NCBI RefSeq assembly: GCF_008973715.1
Contig: NZ_WBOL01000009.1
Span: forward strand, 87,488-151,487
DNA length: 64,000 nt
Reading direction: 5' to 3'
From: Nitrincola schmidtii
GTDB taxonomy: Bacteria > Pseudomonadota > Gammaproteobacteria > Pseudomonadales > Balneatricaceae
Shown here in pieces: positions 29,941 through 39,969 of the stretch. Positions within the stretch are counted from its first letter, which is position 1. Each line of letters begins with the position of its first letter. The notes under the pieces were generated by a model. The model saw only the letters and a list, made by a program, of their open reading frames with translations, made no database searches and had not been told where the DNA came from. The translations under genes and the position numbers were made by a program.

Positions 29941-30330
29941 CTAGCCAAACTGCTTGTTTAGCCACGCAATAATATCGTTAGACTCGTACATCCATGTTAC
30001 CTGTCCTTGATCATCGGTGATTTGCAAACAGGGTACAGTCACTTTTCCACCACCCGCTTGAAGTGCTTGTCGATGCGCAGGATCATGTTGTGTATCACGA
30101 ATTTCAATATTAAGCCCTAAGCGAGCAATCTCTTTGCGTACTTTGATACAAAAAGGACAGGCTTGGAATTGATAGAGTGCGAGTTTATCAGTGGCAGTAT
30201 CGACGATTGCTTGTTGTTCAGGAGAACGTGAGATGGCTACTTTAGGTGTGGTTAGCTTTTCCATTAGCAACATAATCGGCGTTAGGATGATACGAAGAAG
30301 GCGAAAGAAAGTTCGGATAACAATGCGCAT
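29941..30330 (-). CDS. Membrane-anchored glutaredoxin-like protein
   Basis: This 129-residue protein carries a hydrophobic N-terminal segment (IRTFFRLLRIILTPIMLLM, about 5-23), likely a membrane anchor. A thioredoxin-fold domain follows with active-site CPFC in YQFQACPFCIKVRKE (Cys near 58 and 61). The conserved TVPCL cis-Pro region is also present. It is a probable glutathione-dependent disulfide reductase. It is convergent with puuC, and the neighbours give no clue to its substrate. Confidence 0.85.
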   Translation of the reverse strand: MRIVIRTFFRLLRIILTPIMLLMEKLTTPKVAISRSPEQQAIVDTATDKLALYQFQACPFCIKVRKEIARLGLNIEIRDTQHDPAHRQALQAGGGKVTVPCLQITDDQGQVTWMYESNDIIAWLNKQFG

Positions 30331-30521
30331 GGTAAACCTGTTTTGTTTGGGAACGCTTTGGTTCCATCAATATGAATAGGTTGAGACTGATAACAATCAG
30401 GGGCGAAAGGATAGCATGTTATCACTCTTTTTTCTGCGTTGTGTCTTGCTCTTCATTTAGGTCATTTGGCGTTCAAATCTGCTAGAATTTACCCTTAATT
30501 CTATTGAGTATCTTTTACATT

Positions 30522-31754
30522 ATGTCTTTCTCTGCATTAGGCCTCTCCGGGTTTTTTCAACACACACTGGATGAGCTGGGCTATACAGCGCCAACGAAGG
30601 TTCAAGAACAAGCGATACCCGCTGTATTGGAAGGGCGTGATGTATTAGCAGCCGCGGAAACAGGTTCTGGAAAAACGGCTGCTTTTGTCCTGCCGTTATT
30701 GGAAAAATTACGCGATCATACTAGACCGCACAGTCATCAGGTGACCGCATTAATATTAGTGCCTACCCGTGAGCTGGCTGTCCAAGTCAAACAAGCCGTT
30801 CAAGAATACTCACTGGATTATCCTCGACGCTTAAAAACCCTTGCCGTGTATGGTGGTGTATCGATCAATACGCAGATGCAGGCGATGCTCGCGGGTTGCG
30901 ATGTGATGGTGGCAACACCGGGTCGTCTGTTGGATTTGATCGAGAAAAACGCGATTCGTTTGGATCAGGTGGAGTATCTGGTTTTAGATGAAGCGGACCG
31001 TATGCTGGATTTGGGTTTTGCTGATGAATTAGAGCGCATAATGAACCTTTTGCCTGCTCAACGTCAAAATCTACTGTTTTCGGCTACCTTTCCTCAAGAG
31101 CTGGATGTGTTAATCGATCGTTTGCTGTTTAATCCAGTCTGTATAGAGATTGAACGGCAGAATAAGCTCCCCGATAGCTTAATTCAGCGCCCCATTGAGG
31201 TCGATAAAGCGCAACGAACGACTCTATTAAGATATTTATTGGCAGAAAATCGTGGTGCACAGTTTTTGGTATTTGTCGCCAGTAAACGCACGGCAGAAAA
31301 TGTGGCAGATAAGCTCTACAAGTATGACTTTAATGTGGATACCTTGCATGGCGATAAGCCACAAACTGAACGAAATGCGACGCTAGCAGCTTTCAAAGCA
31401 GGCAAGATTCGTGTTTTAGTCGCAACCGATCTAGCGGCGCGAGGTTTAGATATCCCTTTGTTGCCCTTTGTGGTGAATTACGATTTACCCCGCTCACCCG
31501 CTGACTATGTCCACCGCATAGGCCGTACGGCAAGGGCTGGAGAAGCAGGAACCGCCTTCACTTTTGTTGACCCGGACAATGATGCTCATTTCAAACTGAT
31601 CGTTAAACGGAACCAGTTGAACGTTTCGCTTGAACAGATTGCAGGCTTTGAACGAACAACGATTTCAGAGTCAACGCCAGCTAAAGGTCAGCTTCCCGTT
31701 AAAGGGAAGCGAAAAAGTAAAAAAGATAAACTACGAGAAGCAGCTGCCCGTTAA
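30522..31754 (+). CDS. DEAD-box RNA helicase, RhlE-like
   Basis: This 410-residue ATP-dependent RNA helicase has the Q motif (GYTAPTKVQEQAIP), motif I AETGSGKT, motif Ia PTRELA, motif II DEAD at about 145-148 (VLDEADRMLDLGF), motif III SAT, and motif VI HRIGRTARAG. The C-terminal tail is short and basic (KGKRKSKKDKLREAAAR). RhlE-group enzymes act in RNA decay, ribosome assembly or cold adaptation. The ATG at 30522 begins MSFSALGL, typical of the family; a TTG at 30504 is less likely. Confidence 0.92.
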   Translation: MSFSALGLSGFFQHTLDELGYTAPTKVQEQAIPAVLEGRDVLAAAETGSGKTAAFVLPLLEKLRDHTRPHSHQVTALILVPTRELAVQVKQAVQEYSLDYPRRLKTLAVYGGVSINTQMQAMLAGCDVMVATPGRLLDLIEKNAIRLDQVEYLVLDEADRMLDLGFADELERIMNLLPAQRQNLLFSATFPQELDVLIDRLLFNPVCIEIERQNKLPDSLIQRPIEVDKAQRTTLLRYLLAENRGAQFLVFVASKRTAENVADKLYKYDFNVDTLHGDKPQTERNATLAAFKAGKIRVLVATDLAARGLDIPLLPFVVNYDLPRSPADYVHRIGRTARAGEAGTAFTFVDPDNDAHFKLIVKRNQLNVSLEQIAGFERTTISESTPAKGQLPVKGKRKSKKDKLREAAAR

Positions 31755-31780
31755 AACGAGTTTACGTGCAGTGCATCGGC

Positions 31781-32143
31781 TTACGGAAATTTAGATCCAG
31801 CGGCAACGGTAAAGGCTATTTCAACAAGATAATCAGGGTTGGCCAGTTCCGCTTTCACACACGCACGACTCGGTGCCGTACCCTCTGGAAACCAAGCATC
31901 CCAGACTTCGTTCAGTGCGGCGACATTGGCAAAATCTGTAATATAAATCGTAGCAGATAAAATACGGCTTTTATCACTATCAATCTTTGCTAACGCAGCT
32001 TCTGCCTGATCAAAAATCTGGGCGAGCTGACCCTGAATATCCGCACTTAAATCTGACTCCGGTACTTCTACAAAATAAGCCGTACCATTAAATACGGTAA
32101 TATCAGACCAACGTTTGCAGGGATTAATGCGATGAATTGTCAT
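31781..32143 (-). CDS. RidA-family enamine/imine deaminase
   Basis: This is a 120-residue protein of the RidA/YjgF/Rid family. The conserved substrate-binding Arg is in SRACVKAEL near residue 93, and the C-terminal EIAFTVAA segment is typical. RidA hydrolyses reactive 2-aminoacrylate and related enamines made by PLP enzymes; the family also has more distant subgroups with unknown substrates. A GAGAGG ribosome site supports the start. It lies just downstream of the hut operon and on the same strand, so it could be read with hut or on its own. Confidence 0.88.
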   Translation of the reverse strand: MTIHRINPCKRWSDITVFNGTAYFVEVPESDLSADIQGQLAQIFDQAEAALAKIDSDKSRILSATIYITDFANVAALNEVWDAWFPEGTAPSRACVKAELANPDYLVEIAFTVAAGSKFP

Positions 32144-32201
32144 GAAAAGGACCTCTCTCGGATAAAACGGGGTAGTTACCTTACCAGATTTACGCTGACC
32201 T

Positions 32202-32244
32202 GAGCAGAGGTACTCATCCAGTCCTGAGTACCTCTGCTCTTTTT
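32202..32244 (+). terminator. Strong 15-bp perfect hairpin with T tract
   Basis: GAGCAGAGGTACTCA is matched exactly by TGAGTACCTCTGCTC across an 8-base loop and is followed by TTTTT on the plus strand. The nearest plus-strand gene is the helicase, 450 bases away. On the minus strand it sits between hutH and ridA and may mark or protect the 3' end of the hut message. Confidence 0.65.
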
Positions 32245-32299
32245 AGTGCAGGTTAGTGCTAGAGCTTAAGAGTGTGCATTTAACCCTTAGCAGCGTGAA

Positions 32300-33835
32300 T
32301 TAAGCAAAGCTTGGCAGCAGTCCTTCGGGAATCAAGCTGTTAAGTTGGTTAGATTCCAATAGGTCGATAGCCGACTGTATGTCAGGTGCAAAGAAGCGGT
32401 CCTTGTCATAGTAGGCGACTTTATTTCTGAGCAGTACACGTGCTTTTTCAAGTGTTGCAGTGGTTTTAAGCCCTTTTCTGAAGTCTAAACCCTGGCACGC
32501 CGCCAGCCATTCAATGGCAATAACACCGCGGGTGTTTTCAGCCATTTCCCACAGACGTTTGCCAGCATTAGGGGCCATGGAAACATGGTCTTCTTGGTTT
32601 GCCGACGTAGGTAAGCTATCAACGCTATGTGGGTGTGCAAGCGCTTTGTTATCGCTGGCTAAGGCGGCTGCCGTGACCTGTGCGATCATAAACCCTGAAT
32701 TCACCCCACCATTTTCCACTAAAAATGGAGGCAGCTGAGACATGTGCTTGTCCATCATCAAAGAGACACGACGCTCAGTTAATGAACCAATTTCGGCAAT
32801 GGCTAATGCGAGGTTGTCGGCAGCCATGGCCACCGGTTCTGCATGGAAGTTGCCGCCAGAGATAATGTCGCCAGAATCCGAAAACACCAGTGGATTATCT
32901 GACACAGCATTGGATTCAACCAAAAGAACAGCCGCCGCTTGGCGAATCTGTGTTAAGCAAGCGCCCATGACCTGCGGTTGGCAACGCAGCGAGTAAGGGT
33001 CTTGCACTTTATCGCAATCACTATGAGAGTCACTGACATCGCTACGATCTTGAAGTAGGAAGCGATAGGCTTCAGCAGCATCAATCTGTCCCTGTTGCCC
33101 ACGAATAGCGTGTATGCGCGCATCAAAAGGACTGCGTGAACTGAGAGTCGCTTCCACGGTTAACGAACCACACAAGGTTGCAGCGGCATACAGGTCTTCC
33201 GCTTCAAAAAGCCCACGCAATGCATAAGCAGTCGACACCTGCGTCCCATTTAACAGCGCCAAGCCCTCTTTCGGTGCCAAGGATAGTGTGGGTAGGCCAG
33301 CGATTTTCAGCGCTTCGCTGGCACTGATCCACTGTCCTTGGTAGCGGGCTTGCCCTTCACCCAGTAACACTGCACTCATATGGGCCAACGGTGCCAAGTC
33401 TCCCGATGCACCAACAGAGCCGCGTAAAGGAATACGAGGATAGATCTCTTTATTGATCAGCGTGATCAGTGCATCAAGTACAGATCGACGAATGCCGGAG
33501 AAGCCACGCGCCAAGCTATTGACCTTTAATACCATGATCAGACGCACGAGTTTGTCTGAAATGGGCTCACCTAATCCGGTGGCATGAGACAAGACCAAAG
33601 AGCGCTGTAAGCTCTCTAAATCCTCTTTTTTAATGCGAGTCTGTGCCAGTAAGCCAAAGCCAGTATTGATTCCGTAGACTGTGCGGTTTTCTTCAACCAC
33701 TTGATTCACGCAGTTTACTGAAGCTTCAATCGCCTTGTTGGCGCTTTCAGGCAGTTGAATGTGAACGGGTTCATTGTAGACTTGACGCAATTGAGTCAGT
33801 GTCAGTTTTCCAGGCTGGATCGATAATGAAATCAT
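32300..33835 (-). CDS. hutH: Histidine ammonia-lyase
   Basis: This first enzyme of histidine degradation removes ammonia to form urocanate. The Ala-Ser-Gly triad that cyclises into the MIO prosthetic group is visible in [15 protein letters not shown] (about 141-155). The 511-residue length is normal. Its start overlaps the hutU stop (ATGA), so it is the last gene of hutI-hutG-hutU-hutH. The ATG is followed by [12 protein letters not shown]. Confidence 0.96.
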   Translation of the reverse strand: MISLSIQPGKLTLTQLRQVYNEPVHIQLPESANKAIEASVNCVNQVVEENRTVYGINTGFGLLAQTRIKKEDLESLQRSLVLSHATGLGEPISDKLVRLIMVLKVNSLARGFSGIRRSVLDALITLINKEIYPRIPLRGSVGASGDLAPLAHMSAVLLGEGQARYQGQWISASEALKIAGLPTLSLAPKEGLALLNGTQVSTAYALRGLFEAEDLYAAATLCGSLTVEATLSSRSPFDARIHAIRGQQGQIDAAEAYRFLLQDRSDVSDSHSDCDKVQDPYSLRCQPQVMGACLTQIRQAAAVLLVESNAVSDNPLVFSDSGDIISGGNFHAEPVAMAADNLALAIAEIGSLTERRVSLMMDKHMSQLPPFLVENGGVNSGFMIAQVTAAALASDNKALAHPHSVDSLPTSANQEDHVSMAPNAGKRLWEMAENTRGVIAIEWLAACQGLDFRKGLKTTATLEKARVLLRNKVAYYDKDRFFAPDIQSAIDLLESNQLNSLIPEGLLPSFA

Positions 33836-35538
33836 TTAGACACTCCTTCAGCATCAATCATGGGTAGGTCTAAACCATTTTCGTGGGCACAGTTTTGTGC
33901 AATCTCGTAGCCTGCATCCGCATGTCGCATAACACCCGTACCTGGATCGTTCCGCAGTACACGACCTAAACGCGCATGTGCTGCATCGGTACCATCGGCA
34001 ACAATGACGACACCTGAGTGTTGCGAGAAGCCCATGCCAACACCGCCACCATGATGCAAAGATACCCAGGTTGCACCCCCAGCGGTATTGAGAAGCGCAT
34101 TTAATAACGGCCAATCTGACACAGCATCTGATCCATCCATCATACTTTCTGTTTCACGGTTGGGGCTAGAAACCGATCCGGAGTCTAAATGATCACGTCC
34201 AATCACGATGGGCGCTTTAAGTTCACCATTGCGTACCATCTCATTGAACGCCTGACCTAAGCGAACACGGTCTTTCAAACCGACCCAGCAGATGCGCGCT
34301 GGAAGGCCTTGGAAACTGATACGCTCTCGCGCCATATCCAACCAATTATGCAGATGCTTATCGTCAGGAAGCAGTTCTTTAACCTTAGCATCGGTTTTAT
34401 AGATATCTTCTGGATCACCGGATAACGCCACCCAGCGAAAAGGTCCAATACCTTGGCAGAATAATGGACGAATATAGGCAGGAACGAAGCCTGGAAAATC
34501 GAAAGCGTTGCTGACACCCTCTTCCTGAGCCATTTGACGAATATTGTTGCCATAGTCAAAGGTTGGAATGCCTTGTGCTTGGAAGTCTAACATCGCCTTA
34601 ACGTGAACCGCCATGGACTGTTTTGCCGCCTTAACGACAACGTCTGGTTCGGTTTTTCCACGTGAAACATATTCTTCCCATGTCCAGCCTGCTGGCAAAT
34701 AGCCATGTAACGGGTCGTGCGCACTGGTTTGATCGGTAACCATATCGGGACGAATTCCACGGCGAACCAGTTCAGGCAGCACATCAGCAGCGTTGGCACA
34801 TAAACCAATAGATACGGCCTCACCTGCCTCTGTGTAGCGTTTTATGCGTGCTAAGGCATCGTCTAAGTCTGTGGCTTGTTCATCCAAATAACGAGTACGT
34901 AGACGGAAATCGAGACTGCTTTGCTGACACTCAATATTTAAAGAGCAAGCGCCAGCAAGGGTGGCTGCCAGTGGTTGAGCGCCACCCATTCCACCTAAGC
35001 CAGCGGTTAAAATCCAACGACCTTTCAAGTTACCGTCATAATGCTGGCGCCCTGCTTCAACAAAGGTTTCGTAAGTCCCTTGAACAATGCCTTGTGAGCC
35101 GATATAGATCCACGATCCAGCAGTCATCTGGCCATACATCATTAAACCTTTACGATCCAATTCGTTGAAGTGTTCCCAGGTTGCCCAATGAGGTACCAAG
35201 TTTGAATTGGCAATTAACACGCGGGGTGCATCGGCATGTGTTTTGAAAACGCCAACAGGCTTCCCTGATTGCACTAACAAGGTTTCATCATTTTCTAAAC
35301 GCTTGAGTACTTCAACAATTTTATCGAAGCAAGGCCAGTTACGTGCAGCACGACCAATGCCACCATAAACCACCAGATCTTCAGGACGTTCAGCAACGTC
35401 TGGGTGCAAGTTGTTCATCAACATGCGCATGGCCGCTTCGGTTAACCAGCTTTTGCAGCTCAGTGTCGTACCCGTCGGTGCTTTAATGACACGGCTAGCA
35501 TCATGACGTAAATCATTCAGTGTGTGTGGGGCATTCAT
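33832..35538 (-). CDS. hutU: Urocanate hydratase
   Basis: This 568-residue NAD+-dependent enzyme converts urocanate to imidazolonepropionate. It has the family pattern [18 protein letters not shown] near the N-terminus, [19 protein letters not shown] for cofactor binding (about 173-191), and the C-terminal [17 protein letters not shown]. It is 39 bases after hutG and coupled to hutH. Nothing looks damaged. Confidence 0.96.
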   Translation of the reverse strand: MNAPHTLNDLRHDASRVIKAPTGTTLSCKSWLTEAAMRMLMNNLHPDVAERPEDLVVYGGIGRAARNWPCFDKIVEVLKRLENDETLLVQSGKPVGVFKTHADAPRVLIANSNLVPHWATWEHFNELDRKGLMMYGQMTAGSWIYIGSQGIVQGTYETFVEAGRQHYDGNLKGRWILTAGLGGMGGAQPLAATLAGACSLNIECQQSSLDFRLRTRYLDEQATDLDDALARIKRYTEAGEAVSIGLCANAADVLPELVRRGIRPDMVTDQTSAHDPLHGYLPAGWTWEEYVSRGKTEPDVVVKAAKQSMAVHVKAMLDFQAQGIPTFDYGNNIRQMAQEEGVSNAFDFPGFVPAYIRPLFCQGIGPFRWVALSGDPEDIYKTDAKVKELLPDDKHLHNWLDMARERISFQGLPARICWVGLKDRVRLGQAFNEMVRNGELKAPIVIGRDHLDSGSVSSPNRETESMMDGSDAVSDWPLLNALLNTAGGATWVSLHHGGGVGMGFSQHSGVVIVADGTDAAHARLGRVLRNDPGTGVMRHADAGYEIAQNCAHENGLDLPMIDAEGVSK

Positions 35539-35577
35539 ATTGGAAACCTCTTATTTCTTGTTAGTTGATGGCTTAAA

Positions 35578-36531
35578 TTAGCGATTAAGCGTGATTTGAT
35601 GAACAAGGCGCGCGGCTAGGCGTGCTGTATGCGCGTCTTGATCAAATTCAGGGTTAAGTTCAGCTAGATCCATTAAGCGTAGTTTGCCGCTATCACGAAT
35701 CTGCATCAGTAAGGGTTCGATCACTTCTAGACTGACCCCTCGGGCAGCCGGGGCGCTTACGCCTGGTGCCTGTGCAGCCGGGAAAACATCTAAATCAATG
35801 GTTAGGTATAGGTGGTCGCATTGATTCATAAATCGCTCAAGCTGCGCTTGTAAATTAGGAAGGTCCTTTGATGTCATCTGTAAGTCTTCTTGATACCAAA
35901 CCTTTAACCTATCTGCGCGCTCAAAAAGCGCTGGTGTGTTACTCATACGACTGACACCAAGACACGCATATTCGAATTTCCAGTGATGGTGAGCACATAC
36001 TTCGGCTATTTGAGCAAAGGGAGTGCCTGAAGAGGTTAGCTGACAGTTTGGATCGCGAAGGTCAAAATGAGCATCAAAGTTGATAATGCCAATACGAGGT
36101 TTAGCTTCACTTTTTTTAATGTGATTAGACAATCCTGACCAGCTAGCAAAGGCGATTTCATGACCACCTCCTAAGCCAATAGGAAAGTGTCCCTGATCAA
36201 GAAGATGGGTAATATTTTCAGCAAAGTCGACTTGAGCCTGTTCTAAGGCGTCCTCTACGCACACAATATCACCGCATTCATAGAGTGGATTGCTTTGTAG
36301 CCAAGGAAGATTAATCAACTGTTGTCGAAGTGCATGAGGGCCCACAGCAGCACCAATACGACCTTGGTTTCGACGTACGCCTGCATCGCAAGCGAAACCA
36401 AGCAATGCCACACCCGCTGGCTTATCCAGAGAGATAGCTTGGATCATCTGATGCCAGCGTGTGCTGTTAGGTTCAGGGTCCTGTCGCCCTTTCCATAAAG
36501 ACATCATGTCGGTAGCAGTGATATGACTCAT
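35578..36531 (-). CDS. hutG: Formimidoylglutamase
   Basis: This 317-residue arginase-superfamily hydrolase cleaves formimidoylglutamate to glutamate and formamide, the four-step form of the Hut pathway. The metal sites are GLGGGHEIAFASW, NFDAHFDLRD and TIDLDVFPAAQAPG. The start overlaps the hutI stop. No hutF, the gene for the five-step pathway, is present in the window, consistent with direct hydrolysis. Confidence 0.94.
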   Translation of the reverse strand: MSHITATDMMSLWKGRQDPEPNSTRWHQMIQAISLDKPAGVALLGFACDAGVRRNQGRIGAAVGPHALRQQLINLPWLQSNPLYECGDIVCVEDALEQAQVDFAENITHLLDQGHFPIGLGGGHEIAFASWSGLSNHIKKSEAKPRIGIINFDAHFDLRDPNCQLTSSGTPFAQIAEVCAHHHWKFEYACLGVSRMSNTPALFERADRLKVWYQEDLQMTSKDLPNLQAQLERFMNQCDHLYLTIDLDVFPAAQAPGVSAPAARGVSLEVIEPLLMQIRDSGKLRLMDLAELNPEFDQDAHTARLAARLVHQITLNR

Positions 36532-37742
36532 CGATTGATCTCCCCTTGAAAAACACGCTGTTTCAGCCTGCCTGGCTGTATCGAATAGGCGAGTTCTGCT
36601 GGATTGTTAATATTCCAAAGGCAAAAGTTAGCCTTACGTCCTACCGTGACGCTGCCTTCTTGATGCTTTAAGCCAAGGGCTTTTGCTGCATGGTAAGTGA
36701 CACCTTGTAACGCTTCTGTTGGGGTTAAACGAAACAGTGTGCAGGCCATATTGAGCATCAGTGTCAGTTGAAAGATAGGTGATGACCCTGGGTTACCGTC
36801 AGTGGCGAGTGCCATGGGTACTTGATACTGCCGCAGTAGTTCAATCGGAGGTACTTGGGTATCACGAAGCGTATAGAAGGCTCCCGGTAACAGCGTTGCA
36901 ACGGTTCCTGAAGCTGCCATTGCGCGCACTGCTGCTTCGTCTAACCATTCTATATGGTCTGCGGATAAGCCCTGATACTTAGCTGTCAGTGCGGCACCGC
37001 CTAGGTTGGACAGCTGCTCGGCATGTGATTTAACGAGTAAACCGTAGGCTTGAGCTGCTCTAAAAAGCCGCTCTGATTGAGCGACACTAAAGCCGATGCC
37101 TTCACAAAAGACATCCACCGCATCGACAAGGTTTTCAGTCACTGCCGCAGGTAAAATGTCGTTACAGATGAGTTCGATATAGCCATCTGCATTATCCGCA
37201 TACTCTGGCGGCAACGCATGTGCCGCTAATAGTGTGGTCACAACCTGTATCGGAAGTTCTTGCCCCAGCCGCCTAGCTACACGCAGCATTTTTAGTTCGT
37301 CGACTCGATTTAAGCCATAGCCAGACTTGATTTCAACCGTTGTAACGCCATCATTAATCAGTGCCTGGATACGCGGTAGCGCTGCTTCAAATAGTGCTTG
37401 TTCTGATGCTGCACGTGTGGCGCGCACCGTGCTTAAGATACCGCCGCCGTTACGTGCAATCTCTTCATAGCTGGCGCCTTCAAGGCGTAGCTCAAATTCA
37501 TCGGCTCTTGAACCACCAAAAATCAGGTGGGTATGGCAGTCAATCAAACCCGGAGTGATGACACCGCCGCTATAAACTTCGTCAGCAGACTCTGAAACGT
37601 CAGGGGTAAGGTCGGACATAGGGCTGATCATCGCAATACGGTCATTCTCGACCAGTAGCGCCATTTTTTGGTCATGCGTCATCTGACCATCAAATAGGGT
37701 GATCTCAGTCCAGAGTGTGCGCTTTATCTCTTCGTCTGACAT
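36528..37742 (-). CDS. hutI: Imidazolonepropionase
   Basis: This 404-residue amidohydrolase opens the imidazolone ring to give formimidoylglutamate. The metal-binding pattern is DCHTHLIFGG (about 69-78). KSHAEQLSNLGG and ATDGNPGSSP provide the remaining ligands. It is the first gene of the hut catabolic unit. The promoter-operator ahead of it carries the HutC sites described below. Confidence 0.95.
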   Translation of the reverse strand: MSDEEIKRTLWTEITLFDGQMTHDQKMALLVENDRIAMISPMSDLTPDVSESADEVYSGGVITPGLIDCHTHLIFGGSRADEFELRLEGASYEEIARNGGGILSTVRATRAASEQALFEAALPRIQALINDGVTTVEIKSGYGLNRVDELKMLRVARRLGQELPIQVVTTLLAAHALPPEYADNADGYIELICNDILPAAVTENLVDAVDVFCEGIGFSVAQSERLFRAAQAYGLLVKSHAEQLSNLGGAALTAKYQGLSADHIEWLDEAAVRAMAASGTVATLLPGAFYTLRDTQVPPIELLRQYQVPMALATDGNPGSSPIFQLTLMLNMACTLFRLTPTEALQGVTYHAAKALGLKHQEGSVTVGRKANFCLWNINNPAELAYSIQPGRLKQRVFQGEINR

Positions 37743-37777
37743 GTCGAGGCCCTCGTTGGTAACGATTCTTATGATTT

Positions 37778-37815
37778 ATTGTATATACAATTAATCATTT
37801 CGGTATGGGTGTCAA
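37778..37815 (-). promoter_or_regulatory. hutI promoter with HutC operator 1
   Basis: The perfect palindrome ATTGTATATACAAT (37778-37791) contains TGTATATACA, the core seen in Pseudomonas HutC operators. On the minus strand a consensus TTGACA lies at 37815-37810, so the operator covers where the -10 element would be (for example TTGTAT at 37790-37785, spacing 19). HutC would block initiation until urocanate binds it. Confidence 0.7.
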
Positions 37816-37876
37816 GTGATTTTGGTAAGAGTTCTAATGGCTAACTGCGCTTAAATATTGCGTTGTGCGGTAATTT

Positions 37877-37896
37877 ATTAATGTATATACATTAAT
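37877..37896. promoter_or_regulatory. HutC operator 2
   Basis: A perfect 20-base palindrome centred on TGTATATACA, overlapping the last codons of hutC. Its centre is 102 bp from operator 1, close to ten helical turns, which would suit looping by two bound dimers. Confidence 0.7.
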
Positions 37897-38605
37897 CTTT
37901 ATTAGAATTTGAGGACGAGCGTAGTTTGTATCGATCCCCAGGATGAAGCAGTCTTGCATAGCTGATCAGATGATCGCCCGACCAAGTACGGCGAATCATG
38001 CTGAGACAGGGCTGATTTTCAGAGATGTTAAGCCATTGAGCTGATTGTCTATCGGGTAAAACCGCTTCTACGACATGCTCTAAGTCTGTAATTGGGCAGG
38101 CGTTAACCAGTATTTCGTTGGGTGTTTGCACCGAGAAGTCAGAGCTTAAGTAATCCGGCACCCAGCGTGGATTGACGTAGCGATTTTCCAATTGAATAGG
38201 AAGTTGGTTCTCGAGATGAACAATAACGCTGTGGAAAACACGACTATTGACGCGAACACCTAGGCGAAGTGCGATTTCATCATCTGCACTCACTTCTTCA
38301 CATAAAATCACTGTATTGCTGTATTGGTGTCCTCTTGAGCGGACTTCTTCGGCGATATTGTTGATTTCCGCCAGTGGTGACTCTGATTTACGGTCGGTGA
38401 CAAAAGTGCCTAAGCCGGCTTGACGCACTAAATAGCCTTCTTGCACAAGATCACGAATCGCTTTGTTGGCTGTCATGCGGCTAACATTAAAATCTCTTGC
38501 TAACTGCTCTTCAGCCGGAATTTTATGGTGTACAGCATAGTGCCCAGAATGTATGGCATCTAAAAGGTGCTGCTTGATTTGTAAATAGCGTGGTGATGAG
38601 GTCAC
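37892..38605 (-). CDS. hutC: Histidine utilization repressor
   Basis: This 237-residue GntR-family repressor of the HutC/FarR subgroup has an N-terminal winged helix (PAEEQLARDFNVSRMTANKAIRDLVQEGYL, about 24-53) and a C-terminal UTRA domain. In Pseudomonas the inducer is urocanate. The start is a GTG with an AGGT site. The gene lies 41 bases after the puuB-like oxidase gene and may be co-transcribed with it. It lies upstream of hutI on the same strand and has an operator across its own 3' end. Confidence 0.9.
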   Translation of the reverse strand: MTSSPRYLQIKQHLLDAIHSGHYAVHHKIPAEEQLARDFNVSRMTANKAIRDLVQEGYLVRQAGLGTFVTDRKSESPLAEINNIAEEVRSRGHQYSNTVILCEEVSADDEIALRLGVRVNSRVFHSVIVHLENQLPIQLENRYVNPRWVPDYLSSDFSVQTPNEILVNACPITDLEHVVEAVLPDRQSAQWLNISENQPCLSMIRRTWSGDHLISYARLLHPGDRYKLRSSSNSNKD

Positions 38606-38646
38606 TGCAATACCTGCAATTATCGGCTTTAGGCTTAAAAAAGCTG

Positions 38647-39945
38647 TTAAAACAGTTCTTTAATACGATGCCACAGCATGCCTGTAGCCAGCAAGGGCGC
38701 TCTTAGATGCCGTCCGCCAGGAAAGGTCATATGATTTACTTTGGCAAACAAGGCATAGCGCTGATCATTTTCAGTACTGATTTTTTCAGCCAATACTTTG
38801 GCAGCCAGGTGCGTTGCGTTGACGCCGTGCCCTGCATAAGCCTGAGCAAAGTAAATCGCTGGACAGTCCGGTAGCTGGCCTATCTGAGGTAAACGGTTAG
38901 CGCCTATGCCCAGCATTCCTCCCCATTGATAGTCTATTTTTACCTTGTCTAATTGAGGAAATACTTTCTCAATGTTAGGAAGAAGAGCTGCCGCAATATT
39001 TTTGGGGTCTCTGCCAGTGTAGGTGCAAAGACCTCCAAAAATTAAACGATTATCTTGGCTGATACGGTAATAGTCCAAGGTGGTCCGCATATCTGCTACT
39101 GCCTTTCGCCCCGGCATGAGTTGTGAGCAAAGAGCATCGGGCAGTGGTTCGGTGGCTACGACATAGCTTCCAGCGGGTAATACTTTACCACCCAGCCAAG
39201 GCTCAAGATCAGGGTTCAGATAGCCATTACATGCCAGAATGACACGATCACAGTGAATGCTTCCTTGCGCTGTTTTTACCAAGGGTCGGTCACCTTTGAT
39301 CAGTTCAATAACGGCGGACTGTTCGAAGATTTTAACCCCCAGTTGCTCTGCAACCTGCACCTCACCTAATAAGAGGTTCAATGGGTGAAGATGTCCACTG
39401 CCCTCGTCGACAAGGGCACCGGTATAAAAATCAGAGTCTACGACCTGTTGCTTAAGCTCCGAGGGTTCTAAAATGCGAAGCGGGTGTGGATAATTGATCG
39501 CATGAAGGGATTCGAGCTCTTCATCTAAGGCTTTGCGATGTTTAGCATTGGTGCCTAAATCGGCATAGCCAAGCACTAAATCACAATCAATCTGATGAGT
39601 TTGAATGCGCTCTTTAACGATTTCGAGTGCTTCGGTGCCCATTTTTTTGAGTGCCATAACACCCTCTTCACCGAGGGTATTATGAAACTGATCCAAATCG
39701 TGACCGATACCGCGTATCAGTTCACCGCCATTTCGTCCAGAGGCTCCCCAGCCGACTCTTCTAGCTTCAAGTAATGCAACTTTAAAGCCTCGTTGAGCGA
39801 GTTCGATAGCACTATTAACGCCTGTAAATCCTGCACCAACGATACAGATATCAGCCTCCAAGGCCTCCTGTAACGGAGGCCAGGTGCGTTCTATCTTTCG
39901 AGTCGCTGCGTACCAAGAGGAAGTATGCTCTGTTGCGCTGCTCAT
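38647..39945 (-). CDS. puuB: Gamma-glutamylputrescine oxidase-like FAD oxidoreductase, second copy
   Basis: This flavoprotein of about 432 residues is a paralogue of the one at 26968-28251. It has CIVGAGFTGVNSAIELAQRG, GWGASGRNGGE near residue 67, and AQAYAGHGVNATH near the C-terminus. It probably oxidises a gamma-glutamylated amine. A GTG start one codon upstream is equally possible. It follows the PuuA-like gene by 22 bases and precedes hutC by 41 bases, so the three may be co-transcribed. Confidence 0.82.
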   Translation of the reverse strand: MSSATEHTSSWYAATRKIERTWPPLQEALEADICIVGAGFTGVNSAIELAQRGFKVALLEARRVGWGASGRNGGELIRGIGHDLDQFHNTLGEEGVMALKKMGTEALEIVKERIQTHQIDCDLVLGYADLGTNAKHRKALDEELESLHAINYPHPLRILEPSELKQQVVDSDFYTGALVDEGSGHLHPLNLLLGEVQVAEQLGVKIFEQSAVIELIKGDRPLVKTAQGSIHCDRVILACNGYLNPDLEPWLGGKVLPAGSYVVATEPLPDALCSQLMPGRKAVADMRTTLDYYRISQDNRLIFGGLCTYTGRDPKNIAAALLPNIEKVFPQLDKVKIDYQWGGMLGIGANRLPQIGQLPDCPAIYFAQAYAGHGVNATHLAAKVLAEKISTENDQRYALFAKVNHMTFPGGRHLRAPLLATGMLWHRIKELF

Positions 39946-39969
39946 CACAGAAGTCGCCTTGTTAGATCA

